64,000 bases of DNA. Origin: Rubellimicrobium sp. CFH 75288. Its GTDB lineage: Bacteria > Pseudomonadota > Alphaproteobacteria > Rhodobacterales > Rhodobacteraceae. The translations under genes were made by a program, and so were the position numbers. Of this stretch, positions 8,580 to 18,559 are shown one piece after another. The stretch covers positions 1 through 64,000 of the forward strand of contig NZ_WYDP01000010.1 in the NCBI RefSeq assembly GCF_009904055.1, written 5' to 3'. The first letter of the stretch is position 1. Each line of letters begins with the position of its first letter. Below the pieces are notes generated by a model. The model worked only from the letters and a program-made list of their open reading frames with translations, made no database searches and had not been told where the DNA came from.

Positions 8580-10064
8580 CTATTCGGCGGGCGCCAGAAG
8601 GACCGGCTGCTCCCCGGCCGGACCGGGCGGCGCAATCCCTTCCGGGCCCGGCGCGGACCCGACCGGAGACCCGCTGCCGAGGCTTTGCGGTTGGCCCACG
8701 ACGACAAAGGTCAACCGGTCGGGGTCCATCAGACGCCTGGCCACCCGGCGAACATCCTCGAGGCTCACGGCCTCGACGAGCGCGTTGCGTTCGGTGACAT
8801 AGGAGGGAGGAAGGCCCACCATCTGGATCGCGACCAGCATGGTGGCGATCTGGGCGTTGCCGCCGAACCGGAGGGGATACTCCCCCGTCAGATAGGTCTT
8901 GGCGGCATCGAGTTCCGCCTGCGTCACCCCCTCCTCCGCGACATCGGCCCAGATCGCGCGCACGGTCTCGATGGCCTCGGCCACGGTCGCGTTGGACGAG
9001 GCCACGGAGCCGAGCCAGGTCGCACCGAGATCGCGCGGCACCAGGGCCGTGCCGATCCCGTAGGTCAGGCCACGCCGCTCGCGCACCTCGCGCATCAGCC
9101 GCGACTGGAAGCCGGGACCGCCGAGGATGTGGTCGAGCACAAAGGCCGCGAACCAGTCGGGGTCCTCGCGCGCGATGCCTACCTGCCCGAACACGGCGAC
9201 CGATTGCGGCGAGGGGAACTCCACCACCGTCACGCCCCCCGCAAAGGCCGGCTCCGCGCGCGGCGGCAGCGACGGACCTTCGGCGGGCAGCGCGCCCAGC
9301 AGGTCGTCCAGCAGACGGCCCAGTTCGTCGGGCCCGATATCCCCCACCGCCCCCACATAGACCCGGTCGCGGACGAGTGCCGCCCGATGGGCCGTCACCA
9401 GATCCTCGCGTGTCAGCGCCGAGACCGACTCGACGGTGCCATTGAGCGAGCTGCCATAGGGATGGTCCGGGAAGGCCAAGGCCGACAGCGCCTCGCTGGC
9501 GAGCGCCGAGGGGTTCTGCGCATCCTGCGCGATGATCGACAGCACCTGCCCGCGCACGCGCTCCACCGCGTCCGGATCGAACCGCGGCGCCACCAGCGCA
9601 TCGCGCAGAAGCGCCGCCGCCTCGTCCCGGCTCTCGGTGAGGATGCTGGCCGAGATGGCAACCGTGTCGTCCGTGGCGTTGAAGCGGAACAGGGCACCCA
9701 GCGCCTCGCGGGCTTCCTGAAAGGTCCGCGCGTCGCGGTCGCCTGCGCCTTCCTCCAGAAGGGCCACCATCAGGTTGACGGCTCCGCGCCGCCCCTCGGG
9801 ATCGAGCGATGCACCGCCGCGGAAGCGGATCTCCAGCGCGACGAAGGGGATGGAGCGCTCCTCGACCAGCCACGCCTCGATGCCCCCGGGCGAGACGACC
9901 TCCTGGATCTCGACCGCCGCGCGGACCGGCAGGCTCCAGAGCAGAAGAAGGGGCACGAGGGCGAGCGCGGCCAGACGCGGACCGAGACGGAGGGCGAGGC
10001 GCAGCAGCGGTCGGAGCGCCGGGACGCGCGCCACCAGCGCCGCGATGGCGAGAGCGGAGATCAT
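8580..10064 (-). CDS. M16 family peptidase-like protein, non-catalytic partner
   Basis: A 494-residue M16 metallopeptidase-fold protein with an N-terminal signal or anchor segment (two hydrophobic stretches within residues 1-48). The HxxEH zinc motif is absent: the corresponding stretch reads AVNLMVALLEEGAG. The C-terminal M16 domain motif RERRGLTYGIG is kept. It is translated through a 4-base ATGA overlap with the preceding catalytic M16 gene, the usual arrangement of heterodimeric two-gene M16 proteases, in which the second subunit helps bind substrate. The C-terminal 40 residues are Pro/Gly-rich. Confidence 0.85.
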   Translation of the reverse strand: MISALAIAALVARVPALRPLLRLALRLGPRLAALALVPLLLLWSLPVRAAVEIQEVVSPGGIEAWLVEERSIPFVALEIRFRGGASLDPEGRRGAVNLMVALLEEGAGDRDARTFQEAREALGALFRFNATDDTVAISASILTESRDEAAALLRDALVAPRFDPDAVERVRGQVLSIIAQDAQNPSALASEALSALAFPDHPYGSSLNGTVESVSALTREDLVTAHRAALVRDRVYVGAVGDIGPDELGRLLDDLLGALPAEGPSLPPRAEPAFAGGVTVVEFPSPQSVAVFGQVGIAREDPDWFAAFVLDHILGGPGFQSRLMREVRERRGLTYGIGTALVPRDLGATWLGSVASSNATVAEAIETVRAIWADVAEEGVTQAELDAAKTYLTGEYPLRFGGNAQIATMLVAIQMVGLPPSYVTERNALVEAVSLEDVRRVARRLMDPDRLTFVVVGQPQSLGSGSPVGSAPGPEGIAPPGPAGEQPVLLAPAE

Positions 10065-11461
10065 GGTCTGTCTTCTCCCCCGGAAAGATCGGGACCCTGC
10101 AGGGCCGGAACCGTCGCCGTGCCGTCGGCCGCGGGCGCCCGGACCCACAGCGTCACCGAGCGGCGCCGGTCGAGAACCCGGGCTGCCGCGGCCTCGACCG
10201 CCTCCGGCGTGACCGCCTGAAGGATCTCGGGCCAGGCCTGCACGTCCTCCACAGTCAGTCCCGTCGCCAGGGCAGCGCCGTAGCGGTTGGCCAGGCCCTC
10301 CACGTTGTCGAGCGCGTAGATCTCGGATGCCCGGATCCCCGTCTTGATCCGTTCGAGCTGGCCGGGATCGACCCCCTCCTTGAGAAAGCGGGCCAGCGCG
10401 GCGTCGAGGGCGGCCTCCGCCTCCTCCAGCGTCACCCCCGGCACGGGCGCGACCGTGAGCGAGAAGATGCCGTCATCGAGCGCGACCCCATCATAGGAGG
10501 CGCTGGAGAACAGCGCGACATCCGCCTCGAAGGTGAGATCGCGCGCCAGGACCGAGGTGAAGGACGACCCGCCGAGGATGCGCGCGAGCACGAACAGCGC
10601 GGCCGCCTCGTCCTGGTCGCCCGCGCGTCGCGCGGGCGCGAGATAGCTTCGCGCCAGATACGGCTGGGACACGCGGGCGTCCTCGTAGAGGACGCGCCGT
10701 TCGGCGAGATGAGGAGGCTCCTGGGCCCGCAGGCGCGGGGGCAGGTCGGGCTCAAAGGGCAGCGGTCCGTAATGCTCCTCGGCCAGCGCGATCACCGCCT
10801 CGGGTTCGACGTCGCCCGCGACGACCAGGATGGCGTTGTTGGGCGAATACCACAGATCGTAGGTCTCGAGCACCGCCTCCATGTCGAGCGCCTCCATCTC
10901 GTGGCGCCAGCCGATCACGGGCACGCCGTAGCGGTGGTTGAGAAACAGCGCCGCGCGCATCTGTTCGCGCGCGATGGCGTTGGGGTCGCTGTCCACGCGC
11001 TGGCTGCGCTCCTCCAGGATCACCTGCCGCTCGGTCACGATGTCCTCCTCGGTCAGGCGGAGGTTGTTCATGCGGTCGGCCTCGAACTCCATCATCAGCG
11101 GCAGCCGGTCGGCGGCGACGCGCTGGAAGTAGGCGGTATAGTCGTAGCTCGTGAAGGCGTTGTCGCGCCCGCCCTGCTCGGCCACGACGCGGCTGAACTC
11201 GCCCGCCTCGCGCGTCTCGGTGGCCTTGAACAGCAGATGCTCGAGGAAGTGCGCCACGCCCGACCGGCCCACCGGCTCGTCGGCCGAGCCCGTCCGGTAC
11301 CACAACATGTGGACGGCGGCCGGCGCGCGATGATCCTCGATCACCACGATCTCGAGACCGTTGTCGAGCGTTGCGGTGGTTACCTCCTGCGCGGGGGCAG
11401 GCGCGGCGGCCGCCAGCAGGAGCAGGATGGTGGCCGGAACGGACAAGGAGCGGCTGGGCAC
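10061..11461 (-). CDS. M16 family zinc peptidase, catalytic subunit
   Basis: A 466-residue exported M16 peptidase. It keeps the inverted zinc motif HFLEH (in VAHFLEHLLFKATE) and the downstream Glu region, so it should be the active half of a pitrilysin-like pair, processing peptides in the periplasm. I prefer the GTG at 11461: GGGGAG lies 6 bases upstream and the product then begins with a clean signal peptide ending APAPAQ. An ATG at 11518 would add 19 residues. The stop overlaps the start of the second M16 gene. Confidence 0.88.
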   Translation of the reverse strand: MPSRSLSVPATILLLLAAAAPAPAQEVTTATLDNGLEIVVIEDHRAPAAVHMLWYRTGSADEPVGRSGVAHFLEHLLFKATETREAGEFSRVVAEQGGRDNAFTSYDYTAYFQRVAADRLPLMMEFEADRMNNLRLTEEDIVTERQVILEERSQRVDSDPNAIAREQMRAALFLNHRYGVPVIGWRHEMEALDMEAVLETYDLWYSPNNAILVVAGDVEPEAVIALAEEHYGPLPFEPDLPPRLRAQEPPHLAERRVLYEDARVSQPYLARSYLAPARRAGDQDEAAALFVLARILGGSSFTSVLARDLTFEADVALFSSASYDGVALDDGIFSLTVAPVPGVTLEEAEAALDAALARFLKEGVDPGQLERIKTGIRASEIYALDNVEGLANRYGAALATGLTVEDVQAWPEILQAVTPEAVEAAAARVLDRRRSVTLWVRAPAADGTATVPALQGPDLSGGEDRP

Positions 11462-11607
11462 GTGGATCTCCCCTGCGGCTTGCGGGCGGAGCTTCGCGGA
11501 GGGCCGCGCCATCCGCAAGCGGGGGCCACGGCGACGTGACCGGGCCGGAGGTCCGGCCGGCCCTCGGCGCTCCGCTCCTCCTCGAGGATTCCTCCGGTCC
11601 TGCGGCG

Positions 11608-11793
11608 TCAGACCGGGGGCGGCAGATCGAGTCTGGGCGGGATCACCAGCGGGGGTGCGGGGGTGAGCACGACGGGGTTGGGCGTCGGGCGCCTGACCTC
11701 GGCGCGCCAGTCGCCCCGCGGGCCGCCGCAGGCGGCCAGCAGGCCGAGAGCCACAAGCGCCAGGGCGCGCGGAACAGGGATCTTCGCCGTCAT
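11608..11793 (-). CDS. Short DUF3035/BamF-like lipoprotein
   Basis: A 61-residue lipoprotein with a signal sequence and lipobox LAAC at residues 18-21. The tail NPVVLTPAPPLVIPPRLDLP matches the core of DUF3035 proteins, which lie next to lspA in Rhodobacterales and have been linked to the outer-membrane BAM complex (BamF) in alphaproteobacteria. Known members carry a further C-terminal part that is missing here, so this is either a minimal version or a truncated copy. It follows lspA, the signal peptidase that would process it, on the same strand. Confidence 0.65.
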   Translation of the reverse strand: MTAKIPVPRALALVALGLLAACGGPRGDWRAEVRRPTPNPVVLTPAPPLVIPPRLDLPPPV

Positions 11794-11869
11794 GCCTCTC
11801 CCTTAGCGCAAGCGCGCGGCGCCGTCACCCGCCGTTTGAAGGGCCTGCGGCGGTCTGCCCGCGGCGGCG

Positions 11870-12454
11870 TCACCCGCGCCGTGCGGGCCGGCGCGGCCGC
11901 GCGGCACCCGTGCCTCCCGCAAAGAGCACGAGGCCGACCGCGCCCAGAAAGATCGCGATGTCGGCCACGTTGAAGGAATACTGCGCCTCGAAGGACAGCC
12001 GTCCGAAGCTCAGCGTCCGCACGAGCCAGCCCAGAGCCTCGCCGAAGAGCGGGAAGTTGACGAAATCCGCCACGGCTCCGTAGAGGACGCGATCCACCAC
12101 GTTGCCCAGCGCCCCGCCCACCAGAAGCCCGCCCGAGACCTGCACGCGCCGCCCGCCGCCTTCGCGCCAGATCCAGACCACCACCGCTGCGGCGATGACG
12201 AGGGCCAGGACGACCAGCAGCCAGCGCAGGTCGAAACCCGACAGAAGGCCGAAGTTGACCCCGCTGTTCCAGGCCATCCGAAGCGTGACCACGGGGGGCA
12301 GCAGGTCGATCTGCAGCCGCGTGGCCAGGTCCATGACATGCACGACAAGCCACTTGGTGATCTGGTCCAGGAGAAAGACCCACAGGGCCGTCCACAGAAG
12401 CAGCCGCGGCAGACCGGGACGGAGGGCGGATCGCTGGGGGGAACGATGGCCCAT
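11870..12454 (-). CDS. lspA: Lipoprotein signal peptidase (signal peptidase II)
   Basis: A 194-residue inner-membrane aspartyl protease with four predicted membrane helices. It cleaves the signal peptide of diacylglyceryl-prolipoproteins. The two catalytic aspartates are visible in GNVVDRVLYGAVADF and in FNVADIAIFLGA. The N-terminus contains WVFLLDQITKW and the conserved WNSGVNFGLL loop. It begins one base after the purH stop in the leftward operon, and a lipoprotein gene follows. The C-terminal Arg-rich tail is cytoplasmic. Confidence 0.95.
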   Translation of the reverse strand: MGHRSPQRSALRPGLPRLLLWTALWVFLLDQITKWLVVHVMDLATRLQIDLLPPVVTLRMAWNSGVNFGLLSGFDLRWLLVVLALVIAAAVVVWIWREGGGRRVQVSGGLLVGGALGNVVDRVLYGAVADFVNFPLFGEALGWLVRTLSFGRLSFEAQYSFNVADIAIFLGAVGLVLFAGGTGAARPRRPARRG

Positions 12455-12455
12455 G

Positions 12456-14039
12456 TCAGTGCCGGAAGTGCCGCATGCCGGTCGTCAGCATCGCCAGACC
12501 CAGCCGATCGGCGGCTTCCGTCACGGCCTCGTCCCGGACCGATCCGCCGGGCTGGACCACCGCCGTGACACCCGCTGCGGCAGCCGCTTCCAGGCTGTCG
12601 GGGAACGGAAAGAAGGCGTCCGAGGCCATGACGACCGCACCCTCCGGCGGCGTGGAGCGGCCCTGCAGCTTCCAGACGGCCATCCGCACCGCATCCACGC
12701 GGCTCATCTGGCCCGCTCCCACCCCCACCGTGGCCCCTCCGGCCGCCAGCACGATGGCGTTGGATCGGACATGCTTGACCACGCGCCAGGCGAGCCAGAG
12801 GTCGCGGAGTTCCTCCTCGGTGGGTGCGCGTCGCGTCACCAGGCGCCAGTCCTGCGGCAGGATGCGACCCCCGTCCCGGTCGCCGGCCAGAAAGCCGCCC
12901 CCCACCTGCCGCCACAGCAGACCCGGCCGCGTCGGGTCCGGCGGCTCGCCGGCCAGCAGCAGGCGCAGGTTGGGCTTGCGTGCGAACACGGCCCGGGCCT
13001 CCTCGTCGGCGTCGGGCGCGATCATCACCTCCGTGAACAGGGCCGTCACCGCTTCGGCGGCCGCCCGGTCCAGGGGCCGGCTCAGCGCCACGATCCCGCC
13101 AAAGGCGCTTGCGGGGTCGCAGGCGAGCGCCCGCGCATGGGCGTCGGTCAGGCACCCTCCTACCGCGACGCCGCAGGGATTGGCGTGCTTGACGATGACG
13201 CAGGCGGGCTCGTCGCGGAACTCGGCGAGGCATTCCCAGGCGGCGTCGGCATCCAGGACATTGTTGAAGGAGAGCGGCTTGCCGCCGACCGGCTCGACCG
13301 CAGCAAGACCGCCCGGATCGCCCGAGAGGTAGAGAGCCGCCCGCTGGTGCGGGTTTTCGCCATAGCGAAGGGGGCGCGCCAACCGCCCGGCCGCCATATG
13401 CCAGACGGGAGGGGTCTGCAGCGCCTCGGCGAACCAGGCGGCGATGGCCCCGTCATACGCGGCCGTGCGCCCGAAGGCCTTGGCGGCCATCGCCCGGCGA
13501 AAGGCTGCCGTGGTCCCGCCATGCGTGCGGAGATCCCCGATCAGGGCAGGGTAATCGGCCGGTTCGGTCAGGACGGCGACGGTGTCGTGGTTCTTGGCGG
13601 CCGCGCGGATCATTGCCGGCCCGCCCACGTCGATCTGCTCCACCAGCTCCGCCGGTTCGGCTCCGGCCGCCAGTGCCTGCTCGAACGGGTAGAGGGTCAC
13701 GGCCACGAGGTCGAAGGGCACGATGCCCTGCGCGGCCATCTCGGCCGCATGGCCGGGATCGTCCGGCCGGCCGAGGATGCCGCCATGGATGCGCGGATGC
13801 AGCGTCTTGACCCGGCCGCCCAGGATCTCGGGATGACCCGTGACGGCCGCCACCTCCGTCACGCTCAAGCCCTCGTCGCGCAGATGCGCCGCCGTGCTGC
13901 CGGTGGAGACGATCTCTGCCCCGCCCTCCGCCAGGGCACGGGCGAGGTCCGCCAGTCCGGTCTTGTCCGACACCGACAGGAGCGCGCGCCGGACCGGCCG
14001 CAGACCGGCCGGAGCGGCAGGGGATGTCGGGGTGCTCAT
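12456..14039 (-). CDS. purH: Bifunctional purine biosynthesis protein PurH
   Basis: A 527-residue enzyme performing the last two steps of IMP synthesis. The N-terminal MGS-like IMP cyclohydrolase domain (about 15-150) has SVSDKTGL and [16 protein letters not shown]. The C-terminal AICAR transformylase domain (about 150-527) has the catalytic [21 protein letters not shown] and a C-terminal GMRHFRH. Length is as expected. It overlaps the preceding heparinase gene by 4 bases and is followed one base later by lspA. Confidence 0.96.
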   Translation of the reverse strand: MSTPTSPAAPAGLRPVRRALLSVSDKTGLADLARALAEGGAEIVSTGSTAAHLRDEGLSVTEVAAVTGHPEILGGRVKTLHPRIHGGILGRPDDPGHAAEMAAQGIVPFDLVAVTLYPFEQALAAGAEPAELVEQIDVGGPAMIRAAAKNHDTVAVLTEPADYPALIGDLRTHGGTTAAFRRAMAAKAFGRTAAYDGAIAAWFAEALQTPPVWHMAAGRLARPLRYGENPHQRAALYLSGDPGGLAAVEPVGGKPLSFNNVLDADAAWECLAEFRDEPACVIVKHANPCGVAVGGCLTDAHARALACDPASAFGGIVALSRPLDRAAAEAVTALFTEVMIAPDADEEARAVFARKPNLRLLLAGEPPDPTRPGLLWRQVGGGFLAGDRDGGRILPQDWRLVTRRAPTEEELRDLWLAWRVVKHVRSNAIVLAAGGATVGVGAGQMSRVDAVRMAVWKLQGRSTPPEGAVVMASDAFFPFPDSLEAAAAAGVTAVVQPGGSVRDEAVTEAADRLGLAMLTTGMRHFRH

Positions 14040-15781
14040 CGCTCGTCCTCCCAGGGCTCGTCCGGCGCCCAGTCCCGCAGGCCCAGGGGTGTGCCGTCAG
14101 ACTTGGCCAAAGTCCAGCGCAGCCGCGTCGTGGGGCCGCGAACCCGGCCTCCCAGCACGGCCTGAAGCGTCGGCCGCGGCGCGGGTCGTCCCGTCTCCAG
14201 CCAGACGGACGGCTCGAGCGCGACCGATTCCGCTCCGTCCTGCGTCAGCAGCCATTCCTCGCCGCTGCGCAGGCCCACCACCACGGCCCCGCCGGACAAG
14301 TCGGCTTCCGCGTCGGGGTGAAGATGGAAGCGGACCGCGAAGGGCAGGCCCGCTCTGCCCGAGGATTCCAGAGCCGCATCGAGCCGCACCCCGTCGGCCC
14401 GCGTCAGCGTGGTCAGAAGATCCTCGCCGTCCAGGCGCCGCCCATCCGGTGACAGACGCAGGACGCGTGCGCAGGTCAGGCCATGGCTGGCGCGCCACCC
14501 GTCATGGGCCAGTTCGGCGCGCAGCCCCTCCGACAGGGGCGTGATCTCGGCAATCACCCGTCGGGGCGGCGCCTCGAGCCGGGGGCCCTCCTCTCCGGGC
14601 CGGTGCCGACCCAGCCGCGCGGAGGACAGCCCGTCGAGCGACAGCGCCGAATGGCTCGGCGTGGCGCGCGCGGCGCGGCGCCAGTCGGGCCCGAAGCCGC
14701 GTCCCGGCCCGCAACTGACCACCAGCGGACGCCGGCCGGAGGTGACCTCGATCGCGAGAGTGGAGGCATGCGCCCCGGCCGCCTCCCGCTCGGCAGGCGG
14801 CGGCGCGGCATCGGCGATCACGGTGGTGCGGCCCGCGGCCAGGCGCAGATAGCCCATGGACAGCCCCCCTCCCGCCGAGGTCCGGTGGCCAGGCCGACCG
14901 GCGGCCGCGAGCACCGCCTCGAGACGGCCCGGTTCGCCCCGGTCGCCGCCGTGGAACCGCGCCAAACCGCCATCGGCATGGCGGAGCGTCCGCAGCACCG
15001 GCGCAGCCCGCGCCACCGCTCCGCCCAGGGCCGGATCGGGCGCGATCCCCGCGCGCTCAAGCGCCGCAACCGCGCCCAGAAGGTGCTCGACCACGTCCAG
15101 GAGCTCCTCCGGCGACCGCGAGGGGATGCCGCCGTCCGGCCCCACCGCGCGCGCCGCCTCGCGTCCCAGCGCGCGGGCGGCGCCCTCGGCCCAGGGCCGT
15201 GCCGCAGGCAGGGCGAGCCCGCCCAGCACAAGGGCATGAAGCGCCGCGATCCGCTCTGCGGCGCCCGCCGCCACGCGCCAGCGGCGGCGCAGGAAGGCCG
15301 CTTCGCGGCCGGCCAGGCGGGCCAGATCCGTCTCGCGCAGACCGTCGCTCCCCCGCATCAGCAGCGCCCCGTGTCCGAGAAGGCGCAGCAGACGCGAGGT
15401 CGCGAGAGAGGGGGTCCAGCCCGGGCCGGCTCCCCGGCCGTACCGGCGCGCCCAGTCGCGCACCCAGCCCTGTGCGAGGGTGCGCGCCGGCGCCGTCCCC
15501 AGCGCGGCCAGATCGTCAAGCCAAGCCCAGCCGTGCAGCGCGGCCGCGTCCGCCGAGCCGCCGAGATCCCAAGGCGAGCGGCCGCCCAGCGCGATCTCGG
15601 TTCCTCCCAGCACGATCCGTCCCTCGAGCAGGCGGCGCCCGCGGGTCGGGTCTCCCGCCAGTCGGGGTTCGGGCAGGCGGAGGTCGCCCGCGCGCGGCGC
15701 CCGCAGCGGAGCGAGCCGGGCGGCTGCCCGGTCTCCCCAGAGCCTCGCCCGGCTCCGCCAGGATGCGATCCGGTCCTGCAT
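14036..15781 (-). CDS. Heparinase II/III family protein
   Basis: A 581-residue protein with an alpha-helical N-terminal half and a beta-rich C-terminal half as in heparinase II/III polysaccharide lyases. The C-terminal part has [13 protein letters not shown] ([11 protein letters not shown]) and [15 protein letters not shown] motifs. There is no signal peptide. In Rhodobacterales a member of this family is regularly found between rsmB and purH. The true substrate is unknown; an acidic cell-envelope polysaccharide is a guess. It overlaps purH by four bases. Confidence 0.8.
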   Translation of the reverse strand: MQDRIASWRSRARLWGDRAAARLAPLRAPRAGDLRLPEPRLAGDPTRGRRLLEGRIVLGGTEIALGGRSPWDLGGSADAAALHGWAWLDDLAALGTAPARTLAQGWVRDWARRYGRGAGPGWTPSLATSRLLRLLGHGALLMRGSDGLRETDLARLAGREAAFLRRRWRVAAGAAERIAALHALVLGGLALPAARPWAEGAARALGREAARAVGPDGGIPSRSPEELLDVVEHLLGAVAALERAGIAPDPALGGAVARAAPVLRTLRHADGGLARFHGGDRGEPGRLEAVLAAAGRPGHRTSAGGGLSMGYLRLAAGRTTVIADAAPPPAEREAAGAHASTLAIEVTSGRRPLVVSCGPGRGFGPDWRRAARATPSHSALSLDGLSSARLGRHRPGEEGPRLEAPPRRVIAEITPLSEGLRAELAHDGWRASHGLTCARVLRLSPDGRRLDGEDLLTTLTRADGVRLDAALESSGRAGLPFAVRFHLHPDAEADLSGGAVVVGLRSGEEWLLTQDGAESVALEPSVWLETGRPAPRPTLQAVLGGRVRGPTTRLRWTLAKSDGTPLGLRDWAPDEPWEDER

Positions 15782-15824
15782 CGGCTGCCCTCCGGACGGG
15801 TTCAGACCGGCGCCGGGCGCGCGA

Positions 15825-17264
15825 TCACGTGGCGTCCCGGCCGCCGGACCGGCACAGCCGGACCATGTAGAACCCGTCGAGACCGCCCTCGGCCGCCCAG
15901 TGATCGGGCCGCGTGCGCAACCCGCCCTCCGCCGTCTGCCAGGACGGATCGGCGCCGCCGGGCAGAACCGGCTCCACCCTCAGGTCCCCGCGCCGTGCCA
16001 GAAGCGCGCGGACCTGCTCCTCGCCCTCGGCGGGCAGGAGCGAGCAGGTGGCGAAGACAAGCCGCCCTCCCGGCCGGACCAGATCCGCCGCATGGTCCAG
16101 AAGGCGAGCCTGCGCCTCAATCAGGCCGGGAATTTCGGCCCCGTCGCGCGCATGAGGCAGGTCGGGGTGGCGCCGCAGGGTTCCCGTCGCCGAACAGGGT
16201 GCATCGAGCAGCACCGCGTCCCACCCGCCTTCCCGGAACTCGAGCGCATCCGCCTCGATCACGCGCGCCTGAAGCCCGGTCCGCGCGAGATTGTCGCGCA
16301 GCAGGGCCAGACGGGCCGGCGACAGGTCGAGCGCGGCGACCTCTGCCCCGGCAGCGGCCAGCTGAAGGGTCTTGCCGCCCGGAGCGGCGCAGAGGTCGAG
16401 CACCCGCTCGCCGCGCCGCGGCGCCAGCATCCGGGCCGGCAGTGCCGCGGCGGCGTCCTGGACCCAGAAGGCGCCCTCGTGCCAGCCCGGCAGCGCCGTC
16501 AGCGCACCGCCCGCCGCGAGGCGCACGCTGCCCGTGGGCAGCAGCCGCCCTCCGAGACGCTCGGCCAGGCCGGCCGGATCGTCCCGGGCGGTCAGGTCGA
16601 GGGGCGGCGGCGCCTCATGGACGCGCTCCATCGCGCAGACGACCTCCTCGCCCCAAGCCGCCACGAGGGGCTCTCGCAGCCAGGCGGGCAGCCGCGCCGG
16701 CGGCAGCGCGGCCCATCCCGCCGGCCCCTCGACCGCGAGCGCGCGCAGCACGGCATTGGCCAGACCCTTGTAGCCCGCGGTACGCGAGCCTTCCCCCAGA
16801 AGGGTCACGGCCGCATTGACGGCGCCATGCGCCGCCTCTCCCATCGCGATCTCGAGCGCCGCGAGCCGCAGCGCATCGCGCACCGGAGGCGGCGGAGCGC
16901 GGCGCAGACGCGGCGCGATCCAGGCATCCAGCCGATCCAGATGCCGCAGCGTGGCGCTGGCCAGCCGCAGGGCCCGTGCCCGTGCCTCGGGAGGCAGCGG
17001 GGCCAGAAGCCCGGCCACGCGGGCGTCCGACAGGAGCATCCCGTCCCCCGTGACCGCTCCGAGAAGGCGCAGGGCAGCACGGCGGGGCAGAAGTCCGGCC
17101 GGATCGGCGGGCGGAGCAGGCCGGCGGACGCCGTCGGCTCGGGCCGGACCGGGACGGCCGGGACCGCGCCGGCCTGCCCGGCGGGGATCGCTTCCGCGCC
17201 CGCCGCTCCCGCCCCGTCCGGCGCCGCCTGCACCGCCACCGCGGCCAGGCCGATCCTCCGCCAT
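15825..17264 (-). CDS. rsmB: 16S rRNA m5C967 methyltransferase RsmB family
   Basis: A 479-residue RNA cytosine-C5 methyltransferase. A NusB-like RNA-binding domain (about 60-180) is followed by a SAM-dependent domain with VLDLCAAPGGKTLQLA, LLDAPCSATGTLRRHPD (first catalytic Cys) and VFATCSLLPAEGEEQV (second catalytic Cys). Residues about 5-45 form an unusual Gly/Arg-rich RGG-like extension. I placed the start at 17264; upstream residues in the open frame overlap the DUF1674 promoter region. It heads the leftward operon containing heparinase, purH and lspA. Confidence 0.92.
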   Translation of the reverse strand: MAEDRPGRGGGAGGAGRGGSGGRGSDPRRAGRRGPGRPGPARADGVRRPAPPADPAGLLPRRAALRLLGAVTGDGMLLSDARVAGLLAPLPPEARARALRLASATLRHLDRLDAWIAPRLRRAPPPPVRDALRLAALEIAMGEAAHGAVNAAVTLLGEGSRTAGYKGLANAVLRALAVEGPAGWAALPPARLPAWLREPLVAAWGEEVVCAMERVHEAPPPLDLTARDDPAGLAERLGGRLLPTGSVRLAAGGALTALPGWHEGAFWVQDAAAALPARMLAPRRGERVLDLCAAPGGKTLQLAAAGAEVAALDLSPARLALLRDNLARTGLQARVIEADALEFREGGWDAVLLDAPCSATGTLRRHPDLPHARDGAEIPGLIEAQARLLDHAADLVRPGGRLVFATCSLLPAEGEEQVRALLARRGDLRVEPVLPGGADPSWQTAEGGLRTRPDHWAAEGGLDGFYMVRLCRSGGRDAT

Positions 17265-17367
17265 GACGCTCGGCCTCCCTGTCGCCGTCCGACGCCGCGC
17301 CCTATATGGGCCCCGTGCCCCCCCTGCAAGGCGCCGCAGCCCGGCCCTCACCGCCCCGGAATGCCCC

Positions 17368-17610
17368 GTGACAGACCCGTCCCGCCCTGACGCCTCGACA
17401 TCGTCCGACACCGGATCTCCGCCCGGGCCGGCGGACGAGACCGGGCGTGACCTGCCCCCCGCGGCGCAGCGCGCGCTGGCAGAGGCCGCCATGCGCCGCC
17501 GCGCCGCAGCAGCTGCGCCGCCTCCGCCGGTCGAGAAGGGCGGACCGGCCGGTCCCGATCCCGTCCGCTACGGTGACTGGGAACGCAAGGGCCGCGCCAT
17601 AGACTTCTGA
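17368..17610 (+). CDS. DUF1674 protein (SDHAF4-like)
   Basis: An 80-residue protein with a Pro/Ala-rich N-terminus and the diagnostic C-terminus PVRYGDWERKGRAIDF of DUF1674. Its eukaryotic relative, SDHAF4, helps assemble succinate dehydrogenase by binding flavinylated SdhA. The start is a GTG at 17368; the ATG at 17361 is in another frame. The gene is divergent from rsmB and its 3' end lies 4 bases from the 3' end of dapB. Confidence 0.85.
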   Translation: MTDPSRPDASTSSDTGSPPGPADETGRDLPPAAQRALAEAAMRRRAAAAAPPPPVEKGGPAGPDPVRYGDWERKGRAIDF

Positions 17611-17614
17611 CGGC

Positions 17615-18460
17615 TCAGCCGATCCCCAGCACATCGGCCATCGTGTATTCGCCGGGGCTGCGATCCTGTCCCCAGAGCACGGCGCGGATGGCCCCCCGGG
17701 CGAAGATCGCGCGGTCCGTGGCCACATGGCGCAGCACCACCCGCTCCCCTTCGCCGCAGAAGATCACGTCGTGCTCGCCCACGATGTCGCCGCCGCGGAT
17801 CGCGGCAAAGCCGATCCGCCCCTGGACGCGCGGCCCCGTCATGCCGTCCCGTCCGCGCTCGGCCGCCTCGTCGAGCCTCTGGCCGCGTCCGCGCGCCACC
17901 GCCTCGCCCAGCATCAGCGCGGTGCCGGATGGCGCATCGGCCTTCATGCGGTGATGCGCCTCCACGATCTCCACGTCCCAGTCCTCGCCCAGCGCCTGCG
18001 CGACCCTGCCCGCCAAGGCCACGAGCAGGTTGACCCCGAGGCTCATGTTGCCCGCCCGCACGATCACCGCGTGGCGCGCGGCCGCCCTGATGCGCGCCAG
18101 ATGCGCCTCGCCGAAGCCCGTCGTACCGATCACATGGACCGCGCGCGCCTGCGCGGCGAGGTCCGCGAAGCCGACGCTCGCCTCGGGTGCGGTGAAGTCG
18201 ATCACCCCCTGGGCGCGGGCGAAGGCCTCGATCGGGTCGTCGGTCACGGTGATCCCGAGAGGTGCACCGCCCATCGCCTCGCCCACATCCCGACCGATCC
18301 AGGGATGGCCCGGCCGCTCCAGCGCAGCGGCGACATGCGCGCGCGGGTCGGCGGCGAGCAGGCCGAGCACCGCGCGTCCCATCCGGCCCGACGCCCCGGT
18401 CACGACGATCCCCGGGCGGCCGGGCACATCTCCCCCCTCACCCTGCCCCGCTGCCGCCAT
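17615..18460 (-). CDS. dapB: 4-hydroxy-tetrahydrodipicolinate reductase
   Basis: A 281-residue DapB of the lysine and diaminopimelate pathway. It reduces hydroxy-tetrahydrodipicolinate with NAD(P)H. The nucleotide-binding motif [13 protein letters not shown], the GTTGF loop and the signature [15 protein letters not shown] are all present. The protein has about 10 extra N-terminal residues. It is divergent from rbfA across 99 bases and convergent with the DUF1674 gene. Confidence 0.96.
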   Translation of the reverse strand: MAAAGQGEGGDVPGRPGIVVTGASGRMGRAVLGLLAADPRAHVAAALERPGHPWIGRDVGEAMGGAPLGITVTDDPIEAFARAQGVIDFTAPEASVGFADLAAQARAVHVIGTTGFGEAHLARIRAAARHAVIVRAGNMSLGVNLLVALAGRVAQALGEDWDVEIVEAHHRMKADAPSGTALMLGEAVARGRGQRLDEAAERGRDGMTGPRVQGRIGFAAIRGGDIVGEHDVIFCGEGERVVLRHVATDRAIFARGAIRAVLWGQDRSPGEYTMADVLGIG

Positions 18461-18559
18461 GACGCTCCTCCCTTCCGGTCCCGCCCCCTCCTAGCGGGCA
18501 GGGCGGGTGCTGGCCAGCCGCGCTTGGCATCGCCGGCCCGTCGGCCTATGTGGGGCCGC

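Noticed and set aside
7725..10220. 831-codon open frame on the plus strand
   Set aside because: Antisense to mutL and the M16 genes, which have clear catalytic motifs; a GC-rich shadow.
15480..17390. 636-codon open frame on the plus strand
   Set aside because: Antisense shadow of rsmB and the heparinase gene; composition is Arg/Pro/Gly-rich without any domain, while the minus-strand product has full RsmB motifs.
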